64,000 bases of DNA from Novosphingobium album (ex Liu et al. 2023) (GCF_029076845.1 NZ_JARESE010000001.1:248001-312000), one strand, 5' to 3'; positions 26,958-37,400 are shown, counted from the stretch's first letter. Made by a program: numbers and translations. The notes: generated by a model from the sequence alone, not told the origin.

Positions 26958-28316
26958 ATGGGCGAAGTTGGCAACATCGTGCAGGCCGCCGACGATCTCA
27001 CCGTTCCCGTCAACATTCCGGCCGAAGCCTATGTTTCGCCCGACTATGCCCGGGCCGAGCGTGACCGGCTGTGGCGCCGGGTCTGGCTCCAGGCCGGGCG
27101 GCTGGAGGATATCCCCGAGGTCGGCAACTACATCACTTACGATATCCTTGACGATTCGGTGATCATCGTGCGCTCCTCGCCCGGCGAGATCCGCGCGCTG
27201 CACAATGTCTGCCCGCATCGCGGCCGCAAGCTGGTGGACGTGCCCGAAGGCAAGCGCAACGCGCGCGGCACCCGGCCGAACTTCATCTGCGGCTACCACG
27301 GCTGGACCTTCGATCTGGAAGGCCGCAACACGTTCATGGAGCACCCGGACGACTGGCAAGGCCACTTGTGCGACGGGCTGGCCGACATGGGCACGGTCAA
27401 GGTCGATACCTGGGGCGGCTGGATCTGGATCAACCTCGATCCCGAGGCGATGCCGCTGGCCGAATACCTCGATCCCGCCGCCGGCCTGCTCGAACCTTAC
27501 CAGTTGCACAACATGCGCCCGCGCTGGCGCAAGTGGGTGGTGTTCAACTGCAACTGGAAAGTCGCGATGGAGGCTTTCTCCGAAACCTACCACGTTGCCA
27601 CTACTCACCCGGAATTCATGGAATTCGGCCAGTTCCGGGGCTGGGCGCGCAATCAGGGGCTGCATTCGAACATCGGCTATGACGCGCCCAAGGGGCAGGA
27701 GGAAGACGCGGGCAAACTGCGCCTGGGCGCGGGCGAAGACCCGCGCCTGACCACGGCGGACATGCAGAACTTCACTTGGGAAAACGCCAATACCAACACC
27801 ACGATGACGCTGGTCTCGGTGGCCAACCGGCTGAAGGACGAATTGCCCGAAGGCACCCCGGCGGCCGAAGTCTCGCAATACTGGATCAGGACCGCGCGCG
27901 AGGAAGACGCGGCGCGCGGCGTGGTCTGGCCGGTGGTCGATCCGCAGCACACCGCGCGGGCAGGCACCGCCTGGCAGATCTTCCCGAACTTCCAGATCGG
28001 CCACGCGGTCAACAACATGCTGTGCTATCAGGCGCGGCCGTGGAAGGCGGACCCGGACATGTGCATCTTCGAGGCCGCCGTCTACGAACTCTATCCCGAA
28101 GGCGAGGCGCCCGCGACCGAGTGGGAATATACCGAGCCGGGTGACTGGCCGCCGGTGCTGCAACAGGATTTCGCCAACATGGCCGCCGTGCAGCAGGGCA
28201 TGAAGAACGTCGGCTTCCGGGGCGCGCAGCCCAACCCTTATATGGAGCGCTCCGTCGCCAGCCTGCACATGAACCTTGCCCGCTACATGGGCACGGGTTC
28301 ACCCCACACCTATTGA
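26958..28316 (+). CDS. Rieske-type aromatic ring-hydroxylating oxygenase, alpha subunit
   Basis: 452 residues. The Rieske 2Fe-2S centre is bound by C85-x-H87 (CPHRG) and C111-x2-H114 (CGYHGW). The catalytic mononuclear iron domain has NWKVAMEAFSETYH with H212 and H217 and an expected Asp near the C-terminus. These enzymes add one or two oxygen atoms to aromatic rings or remove methyl groups, taking electrons from a separate reductase/ferredoxin. No beta subunit or dedicated reductase is in the cluster, so it is probably a homotrimeric type using electron partners from elsewhere. RBS-like GAGGA lies upstream of the ATG. The VOC gene follows after 57 bases. Confidence 0.93.
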   Translation: MGEVGNIVQAADDLTVPVNIPAEAYVSPDYARAERDRLWRRVWLQAGRLEDIPEVGNYITYDILDDSVIIVRSSPGEIRALHNVCPHRGRKLVDVPEGKRNARGTRPNFICGYHGWTFDLEGRNTFMEHPDDWQGHLCDGLADMGTVKVDTWGGWIWINLDPEAMPLAEYLDPAAGLLEPYQLHNMRPRWRKWVVFNCNWKVAMEAFSETYHVATTHPEFMEFGQFRGWARNQGLHSNIGYDAPKGQEEDAGKLRLGAGEDPRLTTADMQNFTWENANTNTTMTLVSVANRLKDELPEGTPAAEVSQYWIRTAREEDAARGVVWPVVDPQHTARAGTAWQIFPNFQIGHAVNNMLCYQARPWKADPDMCIFEAAVYELYPEGEAPATEWEYTEPGDWPPVLQQDFANMAAVQQGMKNVGFRGAQPNPYMERSVASLHMNLARYMGTGSPHTY

Positions 28317-28373
28317 GCGCGCCGGCGCGATCCGGCAGGATCGGCCGATCGAAGCGGGGAGAGAGACCGGACC

Positions 28374-29318
28374 ATGCCAGGGATGCCGCTTGCCCACGTA
28401 AGCTGGGCGATCGCCGACAATGCGGATCGCAAGCCTTGCGACGCGTTCTTCCAGGACGTGTTCGGCGCCGAGATCGCCTATGAAATGCTGATGACGCCCG
28501 AGGCCCAGGCGATGGGGCTGGACCGCGAGGAAAGCCTGATGATGGTGGGCGACACCATGATCGTCCCCATCGCGCCGGCCGGCAAGGGGGCGGAGCCGGG
28601 CGCGCCGATCGGTGAGATGCTGCGGCGCTCGGCCGCGCCCATGCGCTGGCTGGGCGTGGCGCTCAAGGTGGCGGACCTCAAGGCGGCCGACGCGTGGTTT
28701 TCCGCCAAGGGGTTCAAGCTCCACTACGATCCCGGCATGGAAGCGCATTACTTCCTGATCGGCCGGGGGCAGGCGCTGGGTATGCGCATCGAAGTGCTGG
28801 CGCAGGACCTGCCCAACGATCCGCGCCGCGATCCCGCCTGGACCCCGGCGAAATGGCGCGAGGTGCATCCGCTGGCGATCGAGGGCCTGCAGGCCATCGG
28901 CCTGTCCGCGCCCTCGCTGGAGGAAGCGCGCGCGGTGTTCGCCGGCCAGTTCGACTGGCCCGAGATCGGCACGCGCGCTTTGCCCGAGGCGGACGCGGAC
29001 TGCGTGGCTTTCGCCATGGGCGATACCGTGCTGGAAGCGATGCGGGGCCGCGTCGAGGCATCCCCCGTCGCGGTCCACGCGCGTGAGACCAAGGGCATCC
29101 ATAACCTGGTCTTCAAGGTCAGGGACGCGTCCGCCGCCGCCGAATACCTGCGCGGCAAGGGGCTCGACCTGATCGGGGATGTGGCCGATCGCTTCGCCAT
29201 CGCGCCCGAACAGGCGCATGGCCGGCTGATCTGGTTCACCGGCAGGACGCCGGTGGGCTATCCGCCGGTCGGCTCCAATATGCGCGAACCGGCGCGGTTT
29301 CCGGCGGTGGTGGGCTGA
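28374..29318 (+). CDS. VOC-superfamily (glyoxalase/extradiol dioxygenase fold) protein
   Basis: 314 residues with two paired beta-alpha-beta modules: PLAHVSWAIADN (about 5-16) with AMGLDREESLMMVGD in the first half, and HNLVFKVRDASAAAEYLRGKG in the second. Candidate metal ligands are H8, a His near 125 (HYFLIG) and H243 (IHNLVF); the assignment is by eye. Members isomerise, hydrolyse or dioxygenate small molecules, including ring cleavage of catechols. Placed after the Rieske oxygenase it may process the hydroxylated product, but ring-cleavage type and substrate are inferred only. Confidence 0.7.
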   Translation: MPGMPLAHVSWAIADNADRKPCDAFFQDVFGAEIAYEMLMTPEAQAMGLDREESLMMVGDTMIVPIAPAGKGAEPGAPIGEMLRRSAAPMRWLGVALKVADLKAADAWFSAKGFKLHYDPGMEAHYFLIGRGQALGMRIEVLAQDLPNDPRRDPAWTPAKWREVHPLAIEGLQAIGLSAPSLEEARAVFAGQFDWPEIGTRALPEADADCVAFAMGDTVLEAMRGRVEASPVAVHARETKGIHNLVFKVRDASAAAEYLRGKGLDLIGDVADRFAIAPEQAHGRLIWFTGRTPVGYPPVGSNMREPARFPAVVG

Positions 29319-29338
29319 GGAAGGCGTGCCGTGGCAGC

Positions 29339-29368
29339 GGCGGGTTTGCCATCGCGTCGCAACCCGCC
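29339..29368. terminator. Hairpin between convergent genes
   Basis: GGCGGGTT (29339-29346) pairs with AACCCGCC (29361-29368) around 14 bases; with one bulged T the stem extends inward. It lies 20 bases after the VOC gene and 42 bases from the end of the TlpA-like gene, so it may stop transcription from both sides, although no T-run follows. Confidence 0.45.
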
Positions 29369-29410
29369 CACGACCTCCGGGCGCTCGTCAGCCTTTGAGG
29401 CGCACGCCCG

Positions 29411-29986
29411 TTACCGCGCTTGCGCGAGCAGTTTCAGCGCCGCTTCGCTGGTCCATTCGTTGCCACCCGAATAGCGCCACACTTCCTTGCCTTGCGCATC
29501 GTAAAGCACGGTCGTGGGCAGCGTCACGGCCTTGTAGCGCGCGGCAAGGTCGCTGTTGGGATCGAGCACCGAGGGCAGCTGCGCGAAGCCGCGCTGGTCG
29601 AGGAAGGCCCGCACCTTGTCCGGCGCGTCCATGTCCTGCGAGACAGTGACGACGCGCAAGTTCAGGTCGGCACGATTGGCGATGGCATTGAGCGTCGGCA
29701 GCTCGGTGACGCAAGGCGCGCACCATGTCGCCCACAGGTTGACCAGCAGCGGCTTGCCGGTGAGCGTGGCGAGCTTCCATTCGACGCCTTCTGCATCCTT
29801 CAGCGTCACGTCGGGAATCGGCTCGCCCTTGTGCGAACGGTCCAGCTTGGTGAGCGAATCCGCCTTGGCCGCTGCGGCGCTGTCGGAAGGCTGCGGTTGC
29901 GCCTCCCCGCCGCTTTGCCTATCGCAGCCGCCGGCCACGAGGGCCAGACCGAGGACGGCAAGCTTGAGCGAACGCGATATGGGCAA
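29411..29986 (-). CDS. TlpA-like thioredoxin-fold lipoprotein
   Basis: 191 residues with the TTG start at 29986. A lipoprotein signal ([13 protein letters not shown], lipidated Cys21) is followed by a linker and a thioredoxin domain with W-C-A-P-C (Cys89, Cys92) and the cis-Pro region [10 protein letters not shown]. TlpA/ResA-type proteins reduce disulfides in the periplasm, often for cytochrome maturation. No ATG precedes the signal; other TTG codons lie two and five codons further upstream. The chosen start overlaps the divergent argH start by 8 bases, which is unusual, so each promoter must lie in or near the other gene. Confidence 0.85.
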   Translation of the reverse strand: MPISRSLKLAVLGLALVAGGCDRQSGGEAQPQPSDSAAAAKADSLTKLDRSHKGEPIPDVTLKDAEGVEWKLATLTGKPLLVNLWATWCAPCVTELPTLNAIANRADLNLRVVTVSQDMDAPDKVRAFLDQRGFAQLPSVLDPNSDLAARYKAVTLPTTVLYDAQGKEVWRYSGGNEWTSEAALKLLAQAR

Positions 29987-31379
29987 GGGCAAGGGCTCCA
30001 ACACGATGTGGGGCGGACGGTTCGAAGGCGGGCCGTCGGCGATCATGCGCGAGATAAATGCCTCGATCCCCTTCGACAAGGCGCTGTGGCGGCAGGACAT
30101 CGCCGCCAGCAAGGCCCATGTCGCGATGCTGGGCGCGATGGGCATCGTTGCGGATGGCGATGCGATCGCGATCCGCGACGGTCTCGATGCCGTCGCCGCC
30201 GAATATGCGGCCTCCGGCGTGCCCGAGGACTGGGATCTGGAAGACATCCACATGACCACCGAGAGCCGGCTAGCCGCGCTGATCGGGCCTGTCGCCGGGC
30301 GCCTGCACACCGCGCGCAGCCGCAACGACCAGGTGGCGACCGACTTTCGTCTCTGGGTGCGCGATGCGATCGACGAGGCCGACGCCGGTCTGGAAGCGCT
30401 GCAGAAGGCGCTGGTCACGCGCGCGGGCGAACATGCCGGCAGCATCATGCCCGGCTTCACCCATTTGCAGACCGCGCAGCCGGTGACGCTGGGCCATCAC
30501 CTGATGGCCTATTACGAGATGACCGCGCGCGATCGTTCGCGCTTCGCCGATGCCCGCGTGCGGCTCAACAAGTGCCCGCTGGGCGCGGCCGCGCTCGCCG
30601 GCACCGGGTTTCCGATCGACCGTGAGATGACCGCGCAGGCGCTGGGCTTCGCCGCGCCGACCGCGAACAGCCTCGATTCGGTCTCCGACCGCGATTTCGC
30701 GCTCGATTACCTGATGGCCGCGAGCCAGTGCGCGCTGCACCTCTCGCGACTCGCCGAGGAATTCATCATCTGGGCGAGCCAGCCGTTCGGCTTCGTCGCG
30801 CTGCCCGACGCGCTTTCCACCGGCAGCTCGATCATGCCGCAGAAGAAGAACCCCGACGCGGCCGAACTGGTGCGCGGCCATGCCGGGCGGATCACCGGCT
30901 GCCTCGTCGCGCTGATGATGACGATGAAGGGCCTGCCGCTCGCCTATTCGAAGGACATGCAGGACGACAAGCCGCCGGTGTTCGAGGCGGCGGGCCTGCT
31001 CGCGCTGTCGATCGCGGCGATGACCGGCATGATCGCCGATACCGCGTTCCGCACCGAACGGATGCGCGCCGCCGCCGAGCTGGGCTATGCCACCGCCACC
31101 GACCTGGCCGACTGGCTGGTGCGCGAGGGCGACATTCCCTTCCGCGAGGCGCACCATATCACCGGCGCGGCGGTGAAGCTGGCCGAGAGCCGTGGCGTGC
31201 CGCTTGACCAGTTGCCGCTTGCGGACCTGAAGTCCATCGACAGCCGCATCGACGCGCGCGTATTCTCCGCCCTGTCGGTCGAGGCTTCGGTTGCCGCGCG
31301 CAAGAGCCACGGCGGCACCGCGCCCGATCAGGTGCGCGAACGCGTCGCCGAGGCGCGCGCGGTGCTCGGGCTGGAGTGA
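29979..31379 (+). CDS. argH: Argininosuccinate lyase
   Basis: 466 residues. Splits argininosuccinate to arginine and fumarate, the last step of arginine synthesis. Family marks: [20 protein letters not shown] at the N-terminus, [16 protein letters not shown] near 110, and the superfamily signature [19 protein letters not shown] near 285-303. ATG at 29979 ([13 protein letters not shown]) is used; the ATG nine codons later at MWGGRF would match relatives equally well and would remove the overlap with the divergent TlpA-like gene. The stop touches the small lipoprotein gene downstream. Confidence 0.96.
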   Translation: MGKGKGSNTMWGGRFEGGPSAIMREINASIPFDKALWRQDIAASKAHVAMLGAMGIVADGDAIAIRDGLDAVAAEYAASGVPEDWDLEDIHMTTESRLAALIGPVAGRLHTARSRNDQVATDFRLWVRDAIDEADAGLEALQKALVTRAGEHAGSIMPGFTHLQTAQPVTLGHHLMAYYEMTARDRSRFADARVRLNKCPLGAAALAGTGFPIDREMTAQALGFAAPTANSLDSVSDRDFALDYLMAASQCALHLSRLAEEFIIWASQPFGFVALPDALSTGSSIMPQKKNPDAAELVRGHAGRITGCLVALMMTMKGLPLAYSKDMQDDKPPVFEAAGLLALSIAAMTGMIADTAFRTERMRAAAELGYATATDLADWLVREGDIPFREAHHITGAAVKLAESRGVPLDQLPLADLKSIDSRIDARVFSALSVEASVAARKSHGGTAPDQVRERVAEARAVLGLE

Positions 31380-31384
31380 AGGAC

Positions 31385-31624
31385 ATGCGCAAGACCGTCG
31401 CGATCGTGCTGCTGCTGGCCCTTGCCGCCTGCGGCGAGAAGCAGGCGCTGGAACTGCGGCCGGGCCAGACCCTGCCGCCCGCGCCTTACGGGCAGGAGCA
31501 GAAACCGGGCGCGAACGAACTGCTCGAAACGCCGACCCAGGCGATTCCCGAACGCAGCGTGGAGCTGCGCACCCGTTCCGAACGGCGCGAGGATGACGCG
31601 TTCGATCTGCCCCCGCAGGAATAA
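31385..31624 (+). CDS. Small LptM/YifL-like lipoprotein
   Basis: 79 residues. A short lipoprotein signal with lipobox LAAC (Cys16) is followed by CGEKQALELRPGQTLPPAP, a charged, proline-containing tail without recognisable domain. Small lipoproteins directly before lysA or dapF correspond to the LptM (YifL) family, which in E. coli helps oxidative maturation of the LPS translocon LptD; position argues for that here. A GTG at 31376, overlapping the argH stop, is an alternative start, but ATG at 31385 begins the signal peptide. lysA follows after 16 bases. Confidence 0.7.
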   Translation: MRKTVAIVLLLALAACGEKQALELRPGQTLPPAPYGQEQKPGANELLETPTQAIPERSVELRTRSERREDDAFDLPPQE

Positions 31625-31640
31625 GGCCGCACACTTTTTC

Positions 31641-32900
31641 ATGGACTATTTCGAACTCAGGAACGGCGAGCTTCACGCCGAGGACGTGCCCCTTGCCGCG
31701 ATCGCGGCGGCGGTGGGCACGCCTGTCTACGTCTATTCGCGCGCCACGCTGACGCGCCATGCCCGCGTGTTCCGCGAGGCGCTGGCCGCGCTGCCCAGCG
31801 TGCATATCGCCTTCGCGGTGAAATCTAACCCCAATCTGGCGGTGCTGCGGCTCCTGGCGAAAGAAGGCTATGGCGCCGACGTCGTCTCGGCGGGCGAGAT
31901 GCACCGCGCGCTGGCGGCGGGGATGCCGGGGGCGGACATCGTGTTTTCCGGCGTCGGCAAGACGCCGCGCGAAATGGCCGAGGCGCTCGATGCCGGACTG
32001 GGCCAGTTCAACCTCGAAAGCGAGGAAGAGGGCGTGGAACTGGCCGCGCTGGCGGCGGCGCGCGGGCAGACGGCGGTGGCGACGCTGCGCGTCAATCCCG
32101 ATGTCGATGCCAGGACCCACGCCAAGATCTCCACCGGCAAGGCCGAGAACAAGTTCGGCGTCGCTTATGACCGCGCCGCGGAAATCTATGCGCGGCTGGC
32201 GGCGCTGCCGGGGCTCGCCATGCGCGGGCTGGCCGTGCACATCGGCAGCCAGATCACCGATCTGGAACCCTCGCGGCAGGCGTTCACCCGCATGGGCGCG
32301 CTGATGCGGGTACTGCGCGGGCAAGGGCTCACCGTCACCCACATGGACCTCGGCGGCGGGCTCGGCGTGCCGTACAAGGCGAGCGACGTGCTGCCGGGGC
32401 CGGAGGATTACGGCGCGATGGTCGCCGAAGTGACGCAGGGCTGGAACGCCACCGTGATGTTCGAGCCCGGCCGCGTCATCACCGGCAATTCGGGCGTGCT
32501 CATCACGCAAGTGATCCGGGTGAAGCCGGGCGCGATCAATCCCTTCGTGGTGGTCGATGCGGCGATGAACGATCTCGCCCGCCCGGCGCTCTACGATGCC
32601 TGGCACGATTTCGTCGCGGTGCGTCCCAGCGGCGAGCGGATGATCGCCAACATCGTCGGCCCGATCTGCGAAAGCTCCGACACGTTCGCCATGGGGCGCG
32701 AGATCGACGCGGTGAAGGCGGGCGACCTGGCCGTGTTCCGCACCGCCGGCGCCTATGGCGCGACGATGGCGAACACCTACAACAGCCGCGCGCTGGTGCC
32801 CGAAGTCATGGTGGACGGCGACAGGTGGGCCGTGGTCGCCAACCGGATCGAGCCGGCGACGATCCTTGCCGCCGAGCATGTCCCGGAGTGGCTGGACTAG
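31641..32900 (+). CDS. lysA: Diaminopimelate decarboxylase
   Basis: 419 residues. PLP enzyme that decarboxylates meso-diaminopimelate to lysine. The PLP lysine is K61 in FAVKSNPN; LAVHIGSQI, HMDLGGGLGVPY, FEPGRVITGNSG and the substrate Cys in GPICESSDTFA follow in the usual order. Distinguished from ornithine/arginine decarboxylases by this group III barrel and the ESSD motif. The ATG at 31641 matches relatives (MDYFELRNGELHAEDV). It is in the argH-lptM-like-lysA-ubiA string on one strand. Confidence 0.96.
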   Translation: MDYFELRNGELHAEDVPLAAIAAAVGTPVYVYSRATLTRHARVFREALAALPSVHIAFAVKSNPNLAVLRLLAKEGYGADVVSAGEMHRALAAGMPGADIVFSGVGKTPREMAEALDAGLGQFNLESEEEGVELAALAAARGQTAVATLRVNPDVDARTHAKISTGKAENKFGVAYDRAAEIYARLAALPGLAMRGLAVHIGSQITDLEPSRQAFTRMGALMRVLRGQGLTVTHMDLGGGLGVPYKASDVLPGPEDYGAMVAEVTQGWNATVMFEPGRVITGNSGVLITQVIRVKPGAINPFVVVDAAMNDLARPALYDAWHDFVAVRPSGERMIANIVGPICESSDTFAMGREIDAVKAGDLAVFRTAGAYGATMANTYNSRALVPEVMVDGDRWAVVANRIEPATILAAEHVPEWLD

Positions 32901-32904
32901 GGCC

Positions 32905-33822
32905 GTGAGTGACACCGCCTCATCGCCGCCGATCGTCCCCGACAGCGAGCATCGCGGCCTTGTCGGCGCCTTGCCGCCGCGCTTGCGCGATCTGGCGCTG
33001 CTGGCGCGGTTCGATCGGCCGATCGGCTGGTGGCTGCTGTTCTGGCCTTGCGCCTGGGGCGTGCTGCTGGCCGGCGGCGCGGCCCGCTGGGATCTGATCC
33101 TGTGGCTGCTGGCGGGCGCGATCGCGATGCGCGGGGCGGGCTGCGTCTATAACGACATCGTCGATGCCGATCTCGATCGCAAGGTCGCGCGTACCGCCGC
33201 GCGCCCGGTGGCGAGCGGCGCGGTCAGCCGCAAGGCGGCCTGGGCCTGGCTGCTGGCGCTGTGCCTGGTCGGGCTTGCCGTGCTGCTGCAACTGCGCTGG
33301 CAGGCGCAGGCGGTCGCGCTCGCCAGCGTGCTGCCGGTGGCGGCTTATCCGTTCATGAAGCGGATCACCTGGTGGCCGCAGGCATGGCTGGGGCTGGTGT
33401 TCAGCTGGGGCGCGCTGGTCGGCTGGGTGGAAGTCCGGGGCGATCACCTGGAAGCGCTCGCCGCGCTTTACGCGGGCTGCATCGCCTGGGTCATCGGCTA
33501 TGACACGATCTATGCCTTGCAGGACCGCGAGGATGACGCGCTCGTCGGCATCCGCTCCTCGGCCTTGCGCATGGGCGGGCGGGTGCGGCTGGGCGTCGGG
33601 CTGTTCTATGCGGCGGCGCTGATGCTCTGGACGCTGGCGTTCTGGTGGGCGCGGGGCGACTGGCTCGGGCTGGTCGCGCTGGTGCCGATGGCGCTGCACC
33701 TGGCCGCGCAAGTGCTGACGCTGGTGCCCGACAATGGCGACAACGCGCTGTCGCGCTTCCGCGCCAACCGCTTCGCCGGGCTGCTGATGGCGCTGGCGTG
33801 CTGGGTGGTGGGCAACGCCTGA
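32905..33822 (+). CDS. ubiA: 4-hydroxybenzoate polyprenyltransferase
   Basis: 305 residues, integral membrane enzyme of ubiquinone synthesis that attaches the polyprenyl tail to 4-hydroxybenzoate. The two aspartate motifs that hold the prenyl diphosphate through Mg2+ are NDIVDADLD at 83-91 and YALQDREDD in the second half. About eight to nine hydrophobic helices are visible. The start is GTG at 32905, four bases after the lysA stop; no ATG occurs in the N-terminal region. Placement after lysA is positional, not functional. Confidence 0.93.
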   Translation: MSDTASSPPIVPDSEHRGLVGALPPRLRDLALLARFDRPIGWWLLFWPCAWGVLLAGGAARWDLILWLLAGAIAMRGAGCVYNDIVDADLDRKVARTAARPVASGAVSRKAAWAWLLALCLVGLAVLLQLRWQAQAVALASVLPVAAYPFMKRITWWPQAWLGLVFSWGALVGWVEVRGDHLEALAALYAGCIAWVIGYDTIYALQDREDDALVGIRSSALRMGGRVRLGVGLFYAAALMLWTLAFWWARGDWLGLVALVPMALHLAAQVLTLVPDNGDNALSRFRANRFAGLLMALACWVVGNA

Positions 33823-33840
33823 GAGGGTGTCTGCGGCGCA

Positions 33841-33865
33841 TTGCGGCACCAGCCCGCTCCCCCAC
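33841..33865. repeat. Second copy of the 25-base intergenic repeat
   Basis: This word (starts TTGCGGCACC, ends GCTCCCCCAC) equals 9955-9979 except for one base. Here the inverted partner arm seen at 10010-10030 is missing, so the copy looks truncated. It lies 18 bases after ubiA. Confidence 0.6.
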
Positions 33866-33918
33866 GGATTCCCTGTGGACAAAACTGTGCACAAGCCGGC
33901 ATGAAGGGCGAACAAGCC

Positions 33919-33936
33919 GAATCTCGATCGAGCTTC
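33919..33936. promoter_or_regulatory. Candidate SoxR operator
   Basis: An 18-base dyad GAATCTCGATCGAGCTTC has a perfect CTCGATCGAG core and is symmetric except at one base pair. It ends 35 bases before the soxR ATG, the distance expected for a MerR-type operator in its own promoter. The sequence is not the enterobacterial SoxR box, so the match is by structure and place only. Confidence 0.45.
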
Positions 33937-33971
33937 AGCTTTTCGACGGGAGAGGGGAGAGCCCCGCAAAC

Positions 33972-34415
33972 ATGGACAAGAACGATCTGATTCCGATCGG
34001 CACGCTCTCCGATCGAACCGGCATCGCGGTTTCGGCGATCCGGTTCTATGAGGACAAGGGCCTCATCACCGCGATGCGGACCGAGGGCAACCAGCGGCGC
34101 TTCCGCCGGTCCGACATCCGCCGCCTCAGCTTCATCATGATCGCGCAGCGCCTGGGCCTGGGCCTGGCGGAGATCGAGATCGCCATGGCCAAGCTGCCGC
34201 AGGACCGCACGCCGACCCTCAGCGACTGGCAACGCATCAGCCGATCGCTGCGCGAGGAGATCGACGCGCGGATCGCGCTGCTGATGCGCACGCGCACCAA
34301 GCTGGATGAATGCATCGGCTGCGGCTGCATGAGCCTGGAACGCTGCCAGCGCCACAACCGCGACGATCGCGCCCGCATCACCGGGCCGGGCCCGCGCTAT
34401 GTGCTGGATAGCTAG
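33972..34415 (+). CDS. soxR: Redox-sensitive transcriptional regulator SoxR
   Basis: 147-residue MerR-family protein. N-terminal helix-turn-helix (IGTLSDRTGIAVSAIRFYEDKGL, in pieces from residue 9), dimer helix, and the SoxR-specific 2Fe-2S cluster loop with Cys114, 117, 119 and 125 (CIGCGCMSLERC), the same spacing as in E. coli SoxR. Oxidation of the cluster by redox-cycling compounds activates target genes. No soxS is present; outside enterics SoxR acts directly on pumps and oxidoreductases, none of which adjoin it here. ATG at 33972 is the family-like start. Confidence 0.95.
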   Translation: MDKNDLIPIGTLSDRTGIAVSAIRFYEDKGLITAMRTEGNQRRFRRSDIRRLSFIMIAQRLGLGLAEIEIAMAKLPQDRTPTLSDWQRISRSLREEIDARIALLMRTRTKLDECIGCGCMSLERCQRHNRDDRARITGPGPRYVLDS

Positions 34416-34417
34416 GC

Positions 34418-37400
34418 TTACTCTGCCGCCAGCAGTTCCTCGGCGCCGCCAAGATCCACGCTGACGAGGCGCGAGACGCCTTTTTCGACCATGGTCACGC
34501 CGAACAGGCGGTGCATCCGGCTCATCGTCACGGCATTGTGGGTGACGATCAGGTAGCGGGTGTCGGTTTCGGCCACCATGGCATCCAGCAGGTCGCAGAA
34601 GCGCTCGATATTGGCGTCATCGAGCGGGGCGTCGACTTCATCGAGCACGCAGATCGGCGCGGGATTGGTCAGGAACAGCGCGAAGATCAGCGCGACGGCG
34701 GTGAGCGCCTGCTCGCCGCCCGACAGCAGCGTCAGCGATTGCAGCCGCTTGCCTGGCGGCTGGGCGTAGATCTCCAGCCCGGCTTCCAGCGGATCGTCCG
34801 AATCGACCAGCGCCAGATGCGCCTGTCCGCCCTGGAACAACCGGGTGAACAGGCGGCGGAAATGCGTGTCCACCGCTTCGAAGGCATGGCGCAACCGCTC
34901 GCGCCCCTCGCGGTTGAGATTGCCGATCGAGCCGCGCAGGCGATGGACCGCCTCGGTCAGCTCGGCCTGTTCGGTCAGGCTCTCGCCGTGCTGCGCCTCG
35001 GCCGCGGCGAGTTCGTCGGCGGCGACGAGGTTGACCGGGCCGAGCCGTTCGCGGTCGGTCACGAGGCGGTCCATCGTCGCCGATTCCTCCTGCGCGGCGG
35101 CAACTTCGGCGGAAGCGAAGCCGATCCGCTCGGGCAGCAGCGGCGGCGGGCACTGGAAGCGTTCGCCGGCAAGGCGGGCCATCTCAGCGCGGCGCGCCTC
35201 CTCGTTCTCGGCGCGGGCGGCGGCGCCGGCCCGGGCCTCGCGCGCGCTGGCGAGCTCCTCCTGCGCGGCGGCCAGCGCGGCGTCGGCGGCGCGCGCGGCC
35301 TCGCTGGCTTGCACCAGCGCGGCTTCGGCTTGCGCCAGTTCGGCACCTAGCCTGTCGCGCACCGCGTCGCCCGCCTCGATCTGCGCCAGCAACGCGGCCG
35401 GCTTGGCGGCGAAGACGGCGCGTTCGCTGGCGATTTCCTCGGCGCGGCGGCCCATTTCGGCCAGCCGGCTGGCCGCATCGCCCGCGCGCGCTTGCCAGTT
35501 GCGGATGTCGGAGGCTTGCGCCGCCGTGCGTTCGCGCGCCACGGCCAGCGCCTGATCGCGCGCGGAAAGCGCGGCGGTGCTGGTTTGCAGCGCCTGCCGC
35601 GCCGCGTCGTGCCGCGCGCGGGCGGCATCGAGCGCGGCGCGCCCGGCCGCGGGATCGGGCAGCGCGGCGCGGCGGGCCTCGGCTGCCGCGAGATCGGCTT
35701 CGGCCGCCAGCCGCTGCCCGGCAAGATCGCTGGCCGCCGCTTCCAGTTCGGCGCGGCGCGCGGCCATGCGCGCGCGGGCATCCTCGGCCTGATCGACGGC
35801 GCGCAGCGACAGCCGCTCTTCCTCCGAAGCGGCGGCGATCGCGCGTTCGGCGGCGACGGCGGCGGCCTGGACAAGCGCGAGTTCCCGCTGGACGCGGGCC
35901 TGCTCCGCCTCGCATTCGGCAAGGCGCGCGCGCCGCGCGGGCAACTCGCCATCGAGTTCGGCGAAGCGGTTTTCGGCTTCCAGCCGCGCCGCCTCGGCCG
36001 CGCCTTCGCCGCGCGCGACGAAGCCGTCCCAGCGGCGCAGCAGCCCCGATCGCGTCACGAGCCATTCGCCGGGGGCGAGCGCGCATCCGTCATCATCGTC
36101 CGCGACATGGACCAGCGCGAGGCGCGCGGCCAGTTCGGGCGGGCACTGCGTGACGAAAGCCGCCAATGTCCGGGCCACGGGCGCGGGCGCGGCGGCGCCG
36201 GTCCAGAAGCGGCCGTCCCGCTCCGCTTCGGGCGAGCCCAGCACCGCCCTGGCATCGCGGCCGAGCACGGCGGCCAGGGCCCGTTCGTAACCGGGGGCGG
36301 CGCGCACGCGATCGATCGCGATGGGCAGGCCCTGCGCGCCTTTGGCGCCTTTCGCGCGCGCCTCGCGGTCGCGCAGCAGGGCGGAATGCTCGCGTTCGAT
36401 GCCGGTCAGGTCGGCCCGGGCGCCGGCGAGCGCGCTGGCGGCGGCGTCGCGCGCGGCTTGCAGGCCTGCCTTGCTGGCTTGCCGCGCTTCCAGCGCCGCG
36501 CGCGCTTCGGCCAGCGCCGCCACCGCGCCATCGCGCCGCGCGATCGCCGCCGCCACGGCCGCGTCGAGATCGTGCGCTTCGGCCAGCCCGGCGAACTGCG
36601 CCTGATGCCGTGCCGCTTCCTGCGCCAGCCGGTCGAGCCGGGAACGGGCCTGCGCGCGTTCGGCTTCGGCGATGCGCCATTCGGCCTCGACTCCGGCTTG
36701 CGCCGCTGTCGCTTGCGCCAGATCCAGCTCGGCCGCGCGCGCGGCTTGCCCAGCGCGTTCCAGCGCGACGGCGAGCCCGGGGCGTTCCGCTTCGTCGGCG
36801 GCGAGCCGCGCCTGTCCTTCGGCCAGATCGCGTTCGAGCCGGGCGAGGGCGTCGGCCGCGTCGCGCGTCAGCCGGTCCGCCTCGCGCGAATCGCGTTCCA
36901 GCCGGTCGCGCTGCCGATCGAGATCGGCCAGGCGCTCCTCGGCGGCTTCGAGCTGACTGGTCAGCGTAGCCATGCGGTGCCCGTGGGCGCTGGCATCGTC
37001 GCGCCGGTCGGCGAGTTCATCGCGCGCCTCGGCCAAGGCTTTCGCGGCGGCGGCCTGCCCGTCCTGCGCCGCTTTCGCCGCGCTCTGCGCCGCGCCGACG
37101 CGGCCTTCCGCCGCTTGCGCCTCGGCGCGCGCGGCATCGGCCGCCGTTGCCGCGTCGCGCCAGCGGGCGAAGACCAGCCGCGCTTCGGCCAGCTTGATCT
37201 GGTCGGACAAGGCCTTGTAGCGCTCGGCCGCGCGCGCCTGCCGCCGCAGCGCGCCGATCTGCTTGTCGAGCCCGGCCATGATGTCTTCCAACCGGGCCAG
37301 GTTGGTCTCGGTCGCGCGCAGCTTCTGCTCGGCGTCCTTGCGGCGGACGTGCAGGCCCGCGATCCCCGCCGCTTCTTCCAGCATCAGCCGGCGCTCGGCC

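Noticed and set aside
30270..32915. 881-codon minus-strand open frame over argH and lysA
   Set aside because: argH, the lipoprotein gene and lysA are all well supported on the plus strand; the antisense frame has no recognisable domain.
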